Of a DNA stretch of 64,000 nt, positions 6,812-16,380 are shown piece by piece (the first letter of the stretch is position 1; each line of letters begins with the position of its first letter). The stretch comes from Stigmatella ashevillena. GTDB taxonomy: Bacteria; Myxococcota; Myxococcia; Myxococcales; Myxococcaceae. Location of the stretch: positions 744,001 through 808,000 of the forward strand of contig NZ_JAQNDM010000002.1 of assembly GCF_028368975.1 (NCBI RefSeq). Direction: 5' to 3'. The notes below the pieces were generated by a model. It made no database searches, was not told the origin of the DNA, and worked only from the letters and a program-made list of their open reading frames with translations. Position numbers and translations under genes: made by a program.

Positions 6812-8140
6812 ATGAGAGTTGTGGGTAAGAGGTGGTGGTTGATAGCCGCAGTGTGGATGGCCTCGAGCGCCCATGCGGACATGGCCCGGCGCCGGGACGC
6901 CATCGTCGAGGTGGTGCAGAAGGCCTCTCCGGCGGTCGTCTATATCGGCACCGAACAAGAGGTGGAGTCCCGCTTCCGCGGAGGCCGGCGATCCGCCCTG
7001 GAGGACTTCTTCGGCGGGCGCGAGGAGCGGCGGCGCGTCCAGGGGCTGGGCACCGGCGTCATCGTCGATGCGGCCGGCATCATCATCACCAACGAGCACG
7101 TCATCCGTGGGGCCTCCGCCATTCACGTCGTCCTGGAAGACGGACGGACGCTGGAGGCCGAGGTGCTCGGCAGCGATGCGGGCAATGATCTCGCGGTGCT
7201 CAAGGTGACGGCGCGGGAGCCACTGCCCACCGCGAAGCTGGGAACGAGCGCGGACTTGATGATCGGCGAGACGGTCATCGCCATCGGCAGCCCCTTCGGC
7301 CTGTCCAAGACGGTGACCGCGGGCGTGGTGTCCGCCACGGGGCGGACGTTCCGCGCCGAGGATGGGCGCGTCTACAACGACTTCGTCCAGACGGACGCGG
7401 CCATCAACCCGGGCAACTCGGGAGGGCCCCTGCTCAACGTGGACGCGGAGATCATCGGCATCAACACCGCCATCTTCGCCAGCGCCCAGGGCATCGGCTT
7501 CGCCATCCCCGCAGACAAGGTCCGCCGCATCGTCGATGAGCTGACCCGCTTCGGAAAGGTCCGCCCGGCTTGGGTGGGAATCGAGGCGATCAACCTGCCT
7601 CCCCACCTGGCAGCCCAGCTCGGATGGGATCGAACCTATGGCGCGCTGGTGGCTTTCGTGGAGCCTGGCAGCCCAGCGGAGCAGGCAGGCGTGCGAAAGG
7701 GAGATGTGGTGGCCGAGATGGGCGGCTCACGCATCGCGGATGCGGAGGATTTCGACACCCGCGTGCGGGGCTATCCGGCGCGCTCCCCGTTTGGACTCAC
7801 CCTCTTCCGTGAGCGGGGGACACGCACCCTCCAAGTGACGCCCGTGGAGTTCCCTTCTCGCCTCGTGGAATCGCTGGCGTGGGAGGGGCTGGGACTGCGC
7901 CTGAAAGAGGCTCGCGGAGCCCTCGCCGTCGCGGCCCTCCGGCCCGGATCCACGGCGCAAGAAATCGGCCTGGAACCGGGGGATGTCATCCTGCGAGTGA
8001 ACAATCAGCCGGTCGTCAGCTTGGATGCTTTCAGAGAGGCGCTCCTCAACGCGCGACGGGGCCGTAGCGTCTTGTTGCTCGTGCGCCGGGGAAGGTATGG
8101 CTATCACGTCACCCTCCCTTTCCAAGGCCAACGCCTCTAG
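6812..8140 (+). CDS. HtrA/DegP-type periplasmic serine protease with two PDZ domains
   Basis: 442 aa with a Sec signal peptide (WWLIAAVWMASSAHA, about residues 8-22). The trypsin-like domain has the triad His96 (TNEHVI), Asp126 (GNDLAVLKV) and Ser203 (NPGNSGGPLLN). Two PDZ domains follow (about 255-345 and 355-440), the second with the repeat-like GDVILRVNNQPV. The layout is that of periplasmic quality-control proteases. The start has GGAGG six bases upstream. The pseudokinase gene begins 12 bases after the stop, suggesting a shared transcript and a possible envelope-stress link. Confidence 0.92.
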   Translation: MRVVGKRWWLIAAVWMASSAHADMARRRDAIVEVVQKASPAVVYIGTEQEVESRFRGGRRSALEDFFGGREERRRVQGLGTGVIVDAAGIIITNEHVIRGASAIHVVLEDGRTLEAEVLGSDAGNDLAVLKVTAREPLPTAKLGTSADLMIGETVIAIGSPFGLSKTVTAGVVSATGRTFRAEDGRVYNDFVQTDAAINPGNSGGPLLNVDAEIIGINTAIFASAQGIGFAIPADKVRRIVDELTRFGKVRPAWVGIEAINLPPHLAAQLGWDRTYGALVAFVEPGSPAEQAGVRKGDVVAEMGGSRIADAEDFDTRVRGYPARSPFGLTLFRERGTRTLQVTPVEFPSRLVESLAWEGLGLRLKEARGALAVAALRPGSTAQEIGLEPGDVILRVNNQPVVSLDAFREALLNARRGRSVLLLVRRGRYGYHVTLPFQGQRL

Positions 8141-8152
8141 CATGTGCTTCAC

Positions 8153-10024
8153 ATGAGTCAGGTTCGCTATCAATCTTTGGGGCCGTTGCTGTCAGGCGAA
8201 GGCTCCCGTGCCTTCCTGGGACTCGCGCTCGAGGAAGGTGTTTCACCCCGCCCCGTGGTGCTCATCTGGGCGCCGCAAGACATCGCACAGGACGCGGAGC
8301 TGACCGCGAGGCTCCGCCGAGAGACTCAGCGAGCGGTCGTCTTTGAGCACCCGCACATCCTGCGTGTGCACGGCCTGGTCAACCTGGAGCAAGGGCTGGC
8401 GCGCATCACCGAGTACGCGGACGGTGAGTCGGTGCGGCGGGTGATGGAAGTCACCCCTCGCATTCCTCCTCCGCTGGCCGCGCGGCTGGTGGCGGACGCG
8501 GCCCTGGGCGTCCACTACGCGCACATGGCGGGCAATGACGATGGCTCGCCGCTCGTCCATGGAGACCTGCGTCCCGAGACGCTGATCATCTCCTTCCAGG
8601 GCATGTGCAAGGTGACGGGCTACGGCGCCCTCAGCGTCGCGCCGCGCGAGCGCGGAGGACGCCGCGTGCGCAACCGGCGCAAGTACAGCGCCCCCGAGCA
8701 ACTCCTGGGCGGCCGGGAGGCCGTCAACATCCAGACGGATGTCTTCCTGCTCGGCCTCACCCTCTACGAGTGCCTCACCGGCAAGGTCCCCTTCAAGGAC
8801 GCGAAGGACGCGGACACGGCCACCCTCACCGAGGCCCTGCCATCCCTGCCCCCGCCCATCCCTCGCACGCTCGACGCGGTGGTGCAGCGGGCCACCGCCA
8901 AGCGCGCCCAGGAGCGCTATCCGTCCGCCCTCGCCCTACGGGAAGCCATCGTGGAGGCCATGGGCGGGCTGCCCGAAACGGACGTCGTCGCGGCGTTCAT
9001 GAACAAGCTCTTCCCGCCCCAGGATGAGGCACGGGGAGCACGGGCCAAGGTGCTCGAACTCGGCATCGCGGACATCATTCGCCGGGAGGGCCTCACCGTT
9101 CCTCCTCCGGCCCAAGCGGTCCCCTCCAACACCGTGGCCCCTGCGCCCGTACCGGTGGCTGCGGCCTCGCCGAAAGCCGTGGCGCCCCCGCCCGCGGCGA
9201 AAGCACCCACCGCGGCCCCCGCGCCCCCGCCCTCTGCGCCTGCTCCTACCGCAACACCTGCCCCGTCAGTGGTGGCCGCCGCCCCGCCCGCGGTGGCCGC
9301 TGCCCCTCCAGCGGTGGCCACACCTCCGGCGCCCGCCCCCGAGGCGTCAGCCTCGGCAAGCCCTCCTGCCAAGAAGTCCTCCCGTGGCGCTCGCATCTCG
9401 CTGGTGTTCGCCTCCCTGGCGATTGCTTCCGTGGCGGCCGTCGTGGTGTCTCGTGACCAGCTTCCTCCCAACGTCCGCGCCTATCTGGACTCCCTGACCG
9501 CCACGGATGCTTCGGATTCTGATCTCCCGGAGACACAGGCCCCCATGGGGCTTGCCGACGCGGGGACTCCCGATGGGGGAACGGACGCGGGGGTGGAGAC
9601 CCAGCTGGAATTGATCGTGGATCCCCGCGTGGAGGTCGGTTTGTCCGATGGCGGGACCCTCGGCCGCACGCCCCTGTCCGTGCCCTTCCCCCCGGGCCGC
9701 CACGTGCTCTCCTTGAACAATGCGTCCCTGGGCATCCAGACGGCGCGCACGCTGACCGTGAACCGCTCAGGGCGCACCACGCACCGCATCTACCTGAACA
9801 AGGGCTTCGTCACCGTGAAGGCGCCTCCGGGGGCCATGGTTCAGGTGGACGGGCGGAAGATTGGCATCGCCCCCGTCGAGGAGCTGGATCTGTATGAGGG
9901 CTACCACCGGCTCGTGGTCACGGTGGATGGCGCACGCTGGCAGAAAAACTTCCAGATCACCCCGAGCCAGCGCCTCGTGTTCGACGTGGACTTCGAGGAG
10001 CCCGCCGAAGCCGCAGAGGAGTAA
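8153..10024 (+). CDS. Ser/Thr protein pseudokinase with transmembrane segment and PEGA-like domain
   Basis: 623 aa. Residues 1-270 have a protein-kinase fold pattern, but the catalytic residues are gone. The beta-3 Lys position reads V-V-L-I-W (Ile38), HRD is HGD with the later Asn replaced by Thr (VHGDLRPETL, 136-145), and DFG is GYG (156-158). SAPEQLLG of the activation segment and the C-lobe remain. An Ala/Pro-rich linker (about 305-410), one transmembrane helix (ISLVFASLAIASVAAVVVS) and a periplasmic region with a PEGA-like repeat (FVTVKAPPGAMVQVDGRKIG) follow. It probably works as a scaffold or signal receiver. A GTG at 8144 is an alternative start. Confidence 0.87.
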   Translation: MSQVRYQSLGPLLSGEGSRAFLGLALEEGVSPRPVVLIWAPQDIAQDAELTARLRRETQRAVVFEHPHILRVHGLVNLEQGLARITEYADGESVRRVMEVTPRIPPPLAARLVADAALGVHYAHMAGNDDGSPLVHGDLRPETLIISFQGMCKVTGYGALSVAPRERGGRRVRNRRKYSAPEQLLGGREAVNIQTDVFLLGLTLYECLTGKVPFKDAKDADTATLTEALPSLPPPIPRTLDAVVQRATAKRAQERYPSALALREAIVEAMGGLPETDVVAAFMNKLFPPQDEARGARAKVLELGIADIIRREGLTVPPPAQAVPSNTVAPAPVPVAAASPKAVAPPPAAKAPTAAPAPPPSAPAPTATPAPSVVAAAPPAVAAAPPAVATPPAPAPEASASASPPAKKSSRGARISLVFASLAIASVAAVVVSRDQLPPNVRAYLDSLTATDASDSDLPETQAPMGLADAGTPDGGTDAGVETQLELIVDPRVEVGLSDGGTLGRTPLSVPFPPGRHVLSLNNASLGIQTARTLTVNRSGRTTHRIYLNKGFVTVKAPPGAMVQVDGRKIGIAPVEELDLYEGYHRLVVTVDGARWQKNFQITPSQRLVFDVDFEEPAEAAEE

Positions 10025-10033
10025 CGAGAGCCC

Positions 10034-10780
10034 TCAGCGGCCCGTCTGGCCTCCCCGCTCTCCAGCCCCACCCGGGCTGGAGAGGAAGCCATCGAGAACG
10101 CCATAAGCATAGAGCGCCGCGAAGGCATAGGCCCCCGCGAGATAGGACACGTTGAGCCCACGGGCCACTCCCGCGTCCCCGGCGCTGTACCGTCCATCAG
10201 AGCCTCGCAGTGCCAGCGCGCCGCCCAGTGAGGCCGCGGACACGGCGAAGAACGCCCCCTGCGACACCGCCAGCACCGTGCCCTTCGCGTGCTGGCCGTG
10301 CTGAAAGTGCCCCACGCCGAAAGGCACCAGGTACCACCCCCGCGAGACCGTGGCGACCGCGGGAGCCGCTGACCTCTCCGGCACGACGCCAGGGGATGCC
10401 AACACCGGCGGCACGAGAATGGGCCGACGGCGCGCGGCGGCCAACGCGGCGATGCGCTCTCCATGCACGGTGCGCACACGCGCCACGAAGGCGATGAAGT
10501 CGGGTGGGTACACCAGCGGATCCAGCGTCGCGTCGCGACTCACGGCAAGCCCCAGCACCACCTCGTTCTCAGCCCGTGAGGGATCTTCCTGGGCATGGTA
10601 CGTGGCGGCCAACAGCAGGTGGGCCTCCGCCTCCAGCCCGTCATCGTCAAGCCGCAGCGGATAGAGCACCGCCTCCAACTCGGCCCGGGCCTGTGCCAGT
10701 TCGCCCGCTTGGTACGCCTCGCGGGCAGGGTCCAATGGAGACGCCAGCGACAGCACCATGGCCACGAGGAGGCCTGTCAT
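10034..10780 (-). CDS. Hypothetical membrane protein with TPR-like N-terminus
   Basis: 248 aa. The N-terminus is a probable signal peptide (MTGLLVAMVLSLASPLDPA), then a helical, TPR-like region (AREAYQAGELAQARAELEAVLYPL, AEAHLLLAATYHAQEDPSRAENEV), then VYPPDFIAFVARVR. The C-terminal half has hydrophobic segments (GTVLAVSQGAFFAVSAASLGGALAL; YLAGAYAFAALYAYGVLDGF). It overlaps the kinase gene by four bases (ATGA) and is probably co-translated with it. This arrangement is frequent in myxobacteria, where such a protein follows a PEGA-domain kinase. Function unknown; an accessory of the kinase is a reasonable guess. Confidence 0.75.
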   Translation of the reverse strand: MTGLLVAMVLSLASPLDPAREAYQAGELAQARAELEAVLYPLRLDDDGLEAEAHLLLAATYHAQEDPSRAENEVVLGLAVSRDATLDPLVYPPDFIAFVARVRTVHGERIAALAAARRRPILVPPVLASPGVVPERSAAPAVATVSRGWYLVPFGVGHFQHGQHAKGTVLAVSQGAFFAVSAASLGGALALRGSDGRYSAGDAGVARGLNVSYLAGAYAFAALYAYGVLDGFLSSPGGAGERGGQTGR

Positions 10781-12570
10781 CGCGTCTCCTTCAACACGAC
10801 CTGGATGCGCTTACCCGCCACCACGTTCACCTCGCGTTGCAACAGGCTCCTGCCGGGAACCCGGGCCGAGATGACATGCACCCCCTGCGTGACATTCACG
10901 GCCACAGTCAGCGGGGCCTCGCCTACCTCCACCCCATCAACCGCGACGAGGGCCCCCTCTGGCGCGACAATGGAGAGCTCTGCCTTGGTCACCTGGAGCG
11001 TCACCTCGCGTGTCACCGTCTCTCCTGGAGACACTTGGAGGACTTCTTCCACGGTGTCACACAACGGGTTGACGTAGCGCAACCGGTGCGACCCCGGCGA
11101 CAGGCTCAGCTCCCTCACGCGCGGTGTGTAACCCCGGCTCGTTCCATCCACGAAGACTTCGGCCCAAGGGCGGGTGGCCACCTTCAGCGTCCCAGGTTCC
11201 GTGGACACGGGCGCCGGGAGGGGGTCTTGGGGACTGTCGGAAACGGCAGGCCGGGCGGGCGTGGCGGGCTCTGACCGGGCCTCCACCGGGCCTCGCCGGG
11301 GAGGAACCTTCCCCTTGGAAGAGGGCGGACTCGAGACCGCCTGGGGCTTCGGCGGAGGGAGGGCTTTTGGAACCACGGCCGCCTGCGCTTCCTCTGGCAG
11401 GGCCGGGGTGGGCACACTGACCGGCACGGCGGGGACCTGCTCGGGCGGCGGAGACGGACGCCACGGGTACGCCCCCCATGCCAGGGCTCCCACGCCCACC
11501 AGCACCGCACCCACCCCCCAGGCCTTCGAGCGTCCAGACCTTGGGCGCTGGCGCAACAGGGCCATCACCTCGGGAGCCTCTGGCCGCAGCACCAGGGCGC
11601 CATTGAGGACCTTGGCAGCCTGCGCCCCCTGCCCCTTCGCCAGCCATGCGCGACCCTCGCTCAGCAGGTGCTGAAACCGGGCCTCTCGCCGACGCGCGGA
11701 GTACCCCGATGGGTCCAGGAAGAAGGCCCGGGATTCCTCCGAGGGAGGCCCGGCGATGCGGCTCACCACGTCCTCCAGCAGCGCCGCCAGCTCCTCGCCA
11801 TTCGGAGGCCGATCCCTCGCATCCCGCGCGAGACACCGCGCCACCAGCGCGCTCAGGGGCTCGGGCGTGCCCGGCACCCGCTCCGCCAACTCCGGCGCAT
11901 CCTTCGTCATCACCGAGACGGCCAGGTGCGCACTGCCCTTGCCTTCATGCGGCGTCGTGCCCGCGCACAGCTCGAAGAGGATCACCCCCACCGCGTAGAC
12001 ATCCGAGGCGGGAGAGAACGCGCCCGTGTCGATGCGCTCGGGCGCCATGTACGCCAGCGAGCCCGTGACGGCCCCGGTGCTCGTCAACCGCTCCTGATCC
12101 TCCAGCGCGGCGATGCCGAAGTCCGCCAGCTTCAGCGGCCCCCCCCGCGCCACCAGCACGTTCTCCGGCTTCACGTCCCGATGCACCACGCCCCGCCCAT
12201 GCGCCTCCCCGAGCGCCCGGGCCAGTTCCCAGGCCAGCACCGCCGCCACCTCGGAAGGGACAGGCGAAAGCCGCTGGGCCAGCTCGCGCAGGCTCTCGCC
12301 CTGCACCCATTCGCACACCAGGAAGGGGCCGCGCTCCGCATCCTCGCCAAAGTCGTGAATCTCCAGCACGTTGGGGTGCTTGAGCGAGGCCACCAGCTCC
12401 GCTTCCCGGCGGAAGCGCTCGGCCCGCTGCCCATCCCCTCCCGGGTGCATCACCTTCACCGCCACCCGCCGCGCCAGCCGCAGGTCCGTGGCCAGGAACA
12501 CCGTCGCCATGCCTCCACGCCCCAGTTCCTGTTCCAACTGGTACCGGCCCGCCAGCAATTCACCCGTCAT
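10777..12570 (-). CDS. Membrane Ser/Thr protein kinase with two PEGA domains
   Basis: 597 aa. Complete Hanks-type kinase domain (residues 8-275): LGRGGMATVF, catalytic Lys39 (RRVAVKV), HRDVKPENVL (Asp132), LADFG (Asp150) and YMAPERI. A cytoplasmic linker, a single transmembrane helix (WGVGAVLVGVGALAWGAYPW, about 350-370), a Pro-rich stretch and two extracytoplasmic PEGA domains (about 465-530 and 533-597) follow. The domain order suggests sensing of an envelope signal and phosphorylation of cytoplasmic targets. The gene converges on the pseudokinase gene of related architecture 0.75 kb away, which makes that protein a candidate partner. Confidence 0.95.
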   Translation of the reverse strand: MTGELLAGRYQLEQELGRGGMATVFLATDLRLARRVAVKVMHPGGDGQRAERFRREAELVASLKHPNVLEIHDFGEDAERGPFLVCEWVQGESLRELAQRLSPVPSEVAAVLAWELARALGEAHGRGVVHRDVKPENVLVARGGPLKLADFGIAALEDQERLTSTGAVTGSLAYMAPERIDTGAFSPASDVYAVGVILFELCAGTTPHEGKGSAHLAVSVMTKDAPELAERVPGTPEPLSALVARCLARDARDRPPNGEELAALLEDVVSRIAGPPSEESRAFFLDPSGYSARRREARFQHLLSEGRAWLAKGQGAQAAKVLNGALVLRPEAPEVMALLRQRPRSGRSKAWGVGAVLVGVGALAWGAYPWRPSPPPEQVPAVPVSVPTPALPEEAQAAVVPKALPPPKPQAVSSPPSSKGKVPPRRGPVEARSEPATPARPAVSDSPQDPLPAPVSTEPGTLKVATRPWAEVFVDGTSRGYTPRVRELSLSPGSHRLRYVNPLCDTVEEVLQVSPGETVTREVTLQVTKAELSIVAPEGALVAVDGVEVGEAPLTVAVNVTQGVHVISARVPGRSLLQREVNVVAGKRIQVVLKETR

Positions 12571-12717
12571 CTCGGGTGCATTCTAGAAGCCGGTCTCCCA
12601 GGAGCAATCGGGAGCTTGCAGCCTCAACCCGAGGCTAACCTACCTTCCCGCACACCAGGATTTCTCTGCATAGCCTGCCTGCCTGACGGCTCCTCTTCCT
12701 ACGAGAAAGAGAGATTC

Positions 12718-15285
12718 ATGCACCGTCACAAGAAGAGGACTCTTTTCTACTTGGCCTTGGTCCCCTGCGCCGCTCTGGCCGGATGTCTATTCAAGACTGA
12801 AGAAGAGAAGACAGTTAACCGCGGCGGCGAGATGAGGACGGCTGACCGCTGCGAGGTCATCCCCCCCTTCACGGGCAACTTCGATCCAGAACTGGAATGG
12901 GCCTGGAGCGGAAGCCCGATCCTGCCCTCCCATAACCAGGTGATGATGACCCCCGTGGTGGTGGAAGTGAATGGGGATGGAATTCCGGATGTGGTGTTCA
13001 ACACGTTCGCGGGGGGTCAATACACGGACAACGGGGTGCTGCGCGCCATCAGCGGCAACGACGGACACGATCTGTGGGCGGTGACGGATCCAGCCCTGCG
13101 CGTGAACCCCGGTGCCAACATCGCCGCAGGAGACATCGACAATGACGGGCTCGTCGAAATCTGCACGGAGGGGCAGAGCCCGGGCAAGTTGCTCTGCTTC
13201 GAGAACACAGGGGCCTTCAAGTTCCAGGCTGTCAGCAGCTTCCCTAACAACACCTACGGAGCTCCCTCTCTGGCCGATCTCAACGGTGATGGCAGAGTCG
13301 AGATCCTCCACAGTTCCGATGTCTTTGATAGCCAGGGCAACCGGCTCTGGGCAAGCGGAGCCGCTGCCCCACTCCCCTTCGCAGCTGACATCGATCAAGA
13401 CGGCGTCCAAGAAGTAATCATTGGCGGAAGTGTATACTTTGCCAATGGCACCCTGAAATGCACAGGCACTGCTCCAGCGAGCTTCTCGGCCGTGGGGAAC
13501 TTCGACTCAGATCCTCGAGGAGAGATTGTTCTGGTAGGAAATGGCGTGGTCTCGGTCATGGACGACAACTGCGCCACGCTCTGGTCGACCCTCATTCTCG
13601 GAAAAGGGGGTGGCCCTCCCAATGTCGCGGACTTCGACAACGATGGACAGCCGGAAATCGGCATTGCCGGCCGGTCTTTCTATTCCGTGTTCGAGACCAA
13701 CGGCGGCATCAAGTGGTCAAGTCCGACGCAGGATTTCAGTTCACAGGTGACGGGCTCGTCCACGTTCGACTTCGAAGGAGACGGCCGCTCGGAGGTGATC
13801 TATGGCGACGAGGTCCGTTTGCGCATCTACGACGGCGCCACCGGTGCCATCCGTTTCGACGTCCCGCACGCCTCGGCCACCATCTACGAGAACCCCGTCA
13901 TTGTTGACGTGGATGGCGACAACAATGCAGAAATCGTCATGCCCGCCAACAACTTTTACTTCCCAGGCCCCACGGGCATTCGCGTGTTCAGGGACAAGCG
14001 AGATGGCTGGGTCAACACCCGCCGGATCTGGAACCAGCACGCTTACGCTGTTACCAATGTCAATGAAGATGGGACCATTCCCGCGCATCCCGCGACGAAC
14101 TGGCTCACCCCCGGCCTGAACACATTCCGATCCAACAGCCAGGGCTCCGGCACCACCAGCCCTTTCGCTGCAGCGGACTTGGTCGCCTCAGAAGTGGTGG
14201 CCTCGTGCGACAGTGCCACCGAGCAACTGACGCTCAGCGCGAGCGTGCGCAATCAAGGAGACGCTGCGGCCTCCTCAGGTCTGAAGGTCTCTTTCTTCCG
14301 GGGCAACCCCACTCAGGGGGGCACGCTGCTCGGCGTGGCAACGATTGCCAACGTGCTCCCAGCTCAGGGAAGTGCCATCGCCACGATCACCTTGAATCCC
14401 GCGCCTGGCGGACTTGCAGAGGTCTTCGTGGTCGCGGATAACGACGGCACAGGCACGGGCCGTGAGCAGGAATGCCGCGAGGACAACAACACCGCGTCCG
14501 CTCAAGTGAGTCTTGCCTGTAGCCGATGCGCGGAAGTCCGCCTGAATGATGCCAACCTCTTCCTGCTTGAGGACTACACGGGGGGCCACGACGTTCAGGG
14601 CAAGGTGGCGGCGGGCGGCAATATCGACATGACTGACTTCGCCGTGGGCGCGGGGCTTCCAGACACCCAGACCTCCAACACCCTGGTAGCGGGCGGCAAC
14701 CTGACCCTCTCGCGCGGCGGGGTGTGGGGGGATGCCTGGTATGGCGGCAACTACAGCGCCGACACGGCCGTGGTCTATTCCCGAGGAGCCGTGACGCAGG
14801 GAACGCCCATCTACTTCGCCGCACGGTTCGGTGAGCTGCGCAGGCTGTCCTCACAGCTGGCGGCATTGACGGCCAATGGAACCACCACGCGTGAGCCCTG
14901 GGGCGGCATCATGCTCCACGGTACAGACCTGGACGTGAATGTCTTTGACGTGAGTGCCAGTGCTTTCAACGGCGCGGCGCTGTGGTCCATTGACGCGCCA
15001 GCCGACTCCCTCGTCGTGGTCAACATTCGCGGCGGATCGGCCTCGTTCAGTGGCTTCAGCACCACCTTCAGCGGCGGCATCGATCAGCACGGTGTCCTCT
15101 ATCACTTCGTTGACGCCACAAGCATCACCGCCCAGGGTTTTGGTTTCTGGGGTACGGTGTTGGCACCGTATGCTCACGTCAATTTCAGCAACGGCAGTTG
15201 GGATGGCGGCATCTACGCCCTGTCGCTGACGGGCAATGCAGAAGGCCACGTCAACCCACTGAACGACCGCGACATCTGCGAATAG
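12718..15285 (+). CDS. Surface lipoprotein with FG-GAP repeats, CARDB-like and choice-of-anchor-A-like domains
   Basis: 855 aa. The signal peptide ends in the lipobox L-A-G-C (FYLALVPCAALAGC). Residues 60-440 carry repeated Asp-rich calcium-type loops of FG-GAP/VCBS propellers (VVEVNGDGIPDVVFN, IAAGDIDNDGLVEI, LADLNGDGRVEI, VADFDNDGQPEIG, VDVDGDNNAEIV). Residues about 490-600 look like a CARDB adhesion fold (LTLSASVRNQGDAAASSGLKVSFF). The C-terminal part (RLNDANLFLLEDYTGGHDVQGKVAAGGNIDM) matches the choice-of-anchor-A family pattern. Start ATG 12718 follows GAAAGAGAG. Likely outer-membrane, calcium-binding and adhesive. Confidence 0.85.
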   Translation: MHRHKKRTLFYLALVPCAALAGCLFKTEEEKTVNRGGEMRTADRCEVIPPFTGNFDPELEWAWSGSPILPSHNQVMMTPVVVEVNGDGIPDVVFNTFAGGQYTDNGVLRAISGNDGHDLWAVTDPALRVNPGANIAAGDIDNDGLVEICTEGQSPGKLLCFENTGAFKFQAVSSFPNNTYGAPSLADLNGDGRVEILHSSDVFDSQGNRLWASGAAAPLPFAADIDQDGVQEVIIGGSVYFANGTLKCTGTAPASFSAVGNFDSDPRGEIVLVGNGVVSVMDDNCATLWSTLILGKGGGPPNVADFDNDGQPEIGIAGRSFYSVFETNGGIKWSSPTQDFSSQVTGSSTFDFEGDGRSEVIYGDEVRLRIYDGATGAIRFDVPHASATIYENPVIVDVDGDNNAEIVMPANNFYFPGPTGIRVFRDKRDGWVNTRRIWNQHAYAVTNVNEDGTIPAHPATNWLTPGLNTFRSNSQGSGTTSPFAAADLVASEVVASCDSATEQLTLSASVRNQGDAAASSGLKVSFFRGNPTQGGTLLGVATIANVLPAQGSAIATITLNPAPGGLAEVFVVADNDGTGTGREQECREDNNTASAQVSLACSRCAEVRLNDANLFLLEDYTGGHDVQGKVAAGGNIDMTDFAVGAGLPDTQTSNTLVAGGNLTLSRGGVWGDAWYGGNYSADTAVVYSRGAVTQGTPIYFAARFGELRRLSSQLAALTANGTTTREPWGGIMLHGTDLDVNVFDVSASAFNGAALWSIDAPADSLVVVNIRGGSASFSGFSTTFSGGIDQHGVLYHFVDATSITAQGFGFWGTVLAPYAHVNFSNGSWDGGIYALSLTGNAEGHVNPLNDRDICE

Positions 15286-15333
15286 CGGAACCCAAGTCAC
15301 GCTCCCGGACGCTAGGGCTTGCCGTCCTCCCCC

Positions 15334-16260
15334 TCAGGGGAGTCGGCAGGCCCCCACCTGGGACGAGCCCTCTTTCTCGCACGCGCCGGAGTTAGGGCAG
15401 TCCAGAGAGGACTCGCAGGCCTGTCGGCACTGTTTCACCCGGCTGTTGGTGGGGATGCAGAGCCCGCAGCGGCCACAGTCCAGGGAGGTCTCGCACGCAA
15501 GGCCCGCCATCTCCAACGGCCCTTGCGTGCACGCCTCCACGCACTCTCCATCGGGGCTGCACCCATAGCCTTCGAGGCCGCAAATGCCGTTGACGGTGCA
15601 GGACTTCGAGCAACGCTTCTGGGCATTGCAAGACGCACCCAACTGACAATCGGAAATGTCCTCACATCTCTGTCCGATGCGAGCCCCCTGCTCACAGAGC
15701 GAGTTTTCATTGCACCGCCGCCCTTCCGGGCAATCCTGTTCCTTGAAGCACAGCAGCACGCACGTGCCTCCACTGCAACTGGCCCCAGCTGTGGCGCAAT
15801 CGCAACTCTCGGTGCAGCGCCCGTCCAGCGGCACGTTGCGCGGGCAAGGTCCGGGAATCGGTGCGCATGCCCGAAGCGCACTGCCAGGCTGCGGCACCGG
15901 CTCACACGCATACCCCGGGCGTGAGCACGCCGTACCACAAACGCGCATGCACTGGCCCAGCTCTGAAACACAGACAGAATTCGAAGGGCACGCCCCTTGG
16001 GCACCACACGCCTTGAGACAATAACCGCCGGGAAACCCTGTTCCACAATGGAGTCCAGCCCCACATTCCCCATCGGTGGCGCAGGCCGCTCCCACCCGCG
16101 TCTCCTCGGAATGGGCTGGAACGCACCCTCCCGCGACACACGCTTCGCCTTCGCGGCAGGAGTCACTCTCGTCGCAGCGAATCTCAATGACGAGCGGACA
16201 GCCAGGCACGGCCACCAGCAGGCCGAGCGCGATCAAGGGGAGAAGAAGAAACCGTCGCAT
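15334..16260 (-). CDS. Cysteine-rich lipoprotein
   Basis: 308 aa starting at MRRFLLLPLIALGLLVAVPGC (lipobox V-P-G-C at the end of a hydrophobic stretch). The mature part contains over 35 Cys in EGF-like or EB-module-like spacings such as CDESDSCREGEACVAGGC, CATDGECGAGLHC and CKEQDCPEGRRC-type units. Many disulphides are expected after export. Such proteins are numerous in myxobacteria and of unknown function. Upstream, another Cys-rich protein gene (16381-17118) is in the same orientation, 120 bases away. A longer frame to 16350 adds an unlikely N-terminus before the signal peptide. Confidence 0.82.
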   Translation of the reverse strand: MRRFLLLPLIALGLLVAVPGCPLVIEIRCDESDSCREGEACVAGGCVPAHSEETRVGAACATDGECGAGLHCGTGFPGGYCLKACGAQGACPSNSVCVSELGQCMRVCGTACSRPGYACEPVPQPGSALRACAPIPGPCPRNVPLDGRCTESCDCATAGASCSGGTCVLLCFKEQDCPEGRRCNENSLCEQGARIGQRCEDISDCQLGASCNAQKRCSKSCTVNGICGLEGYGCSPDGECVEACTQGPLEMAGLACETSLDCGRCGLCIPTNSRVKQCRQACESSLDCPNSGACEKEGSSQVGACRLP

Positions 16261-16380
16261 GGAGAATCCGAGGGTGCAGTCTCTGAAAGGAAAGTGCGGG
16301 CGAAAGGGCTGTCTGACAAGGACGCCGCCCTTCCGCCCGCTGGGTATCACAGCTTCACAAGGGTGAGGCCCCCCCCTTCG

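Noticed and set aside
12616-12633. AGCCTC/GAGGCT inverted repeat upstream of the FG-GAP lipoprotein
   Set aside because: Short arms and no consistent promoter spacing; not enough to call an operator.
11668-12717. Upstream extension of the FG-GAP lipoprotein frame
   Set aside because: It is antisense to the Ser/Thr kinase and precedes a clear signal peptide with lipobox at 12718.
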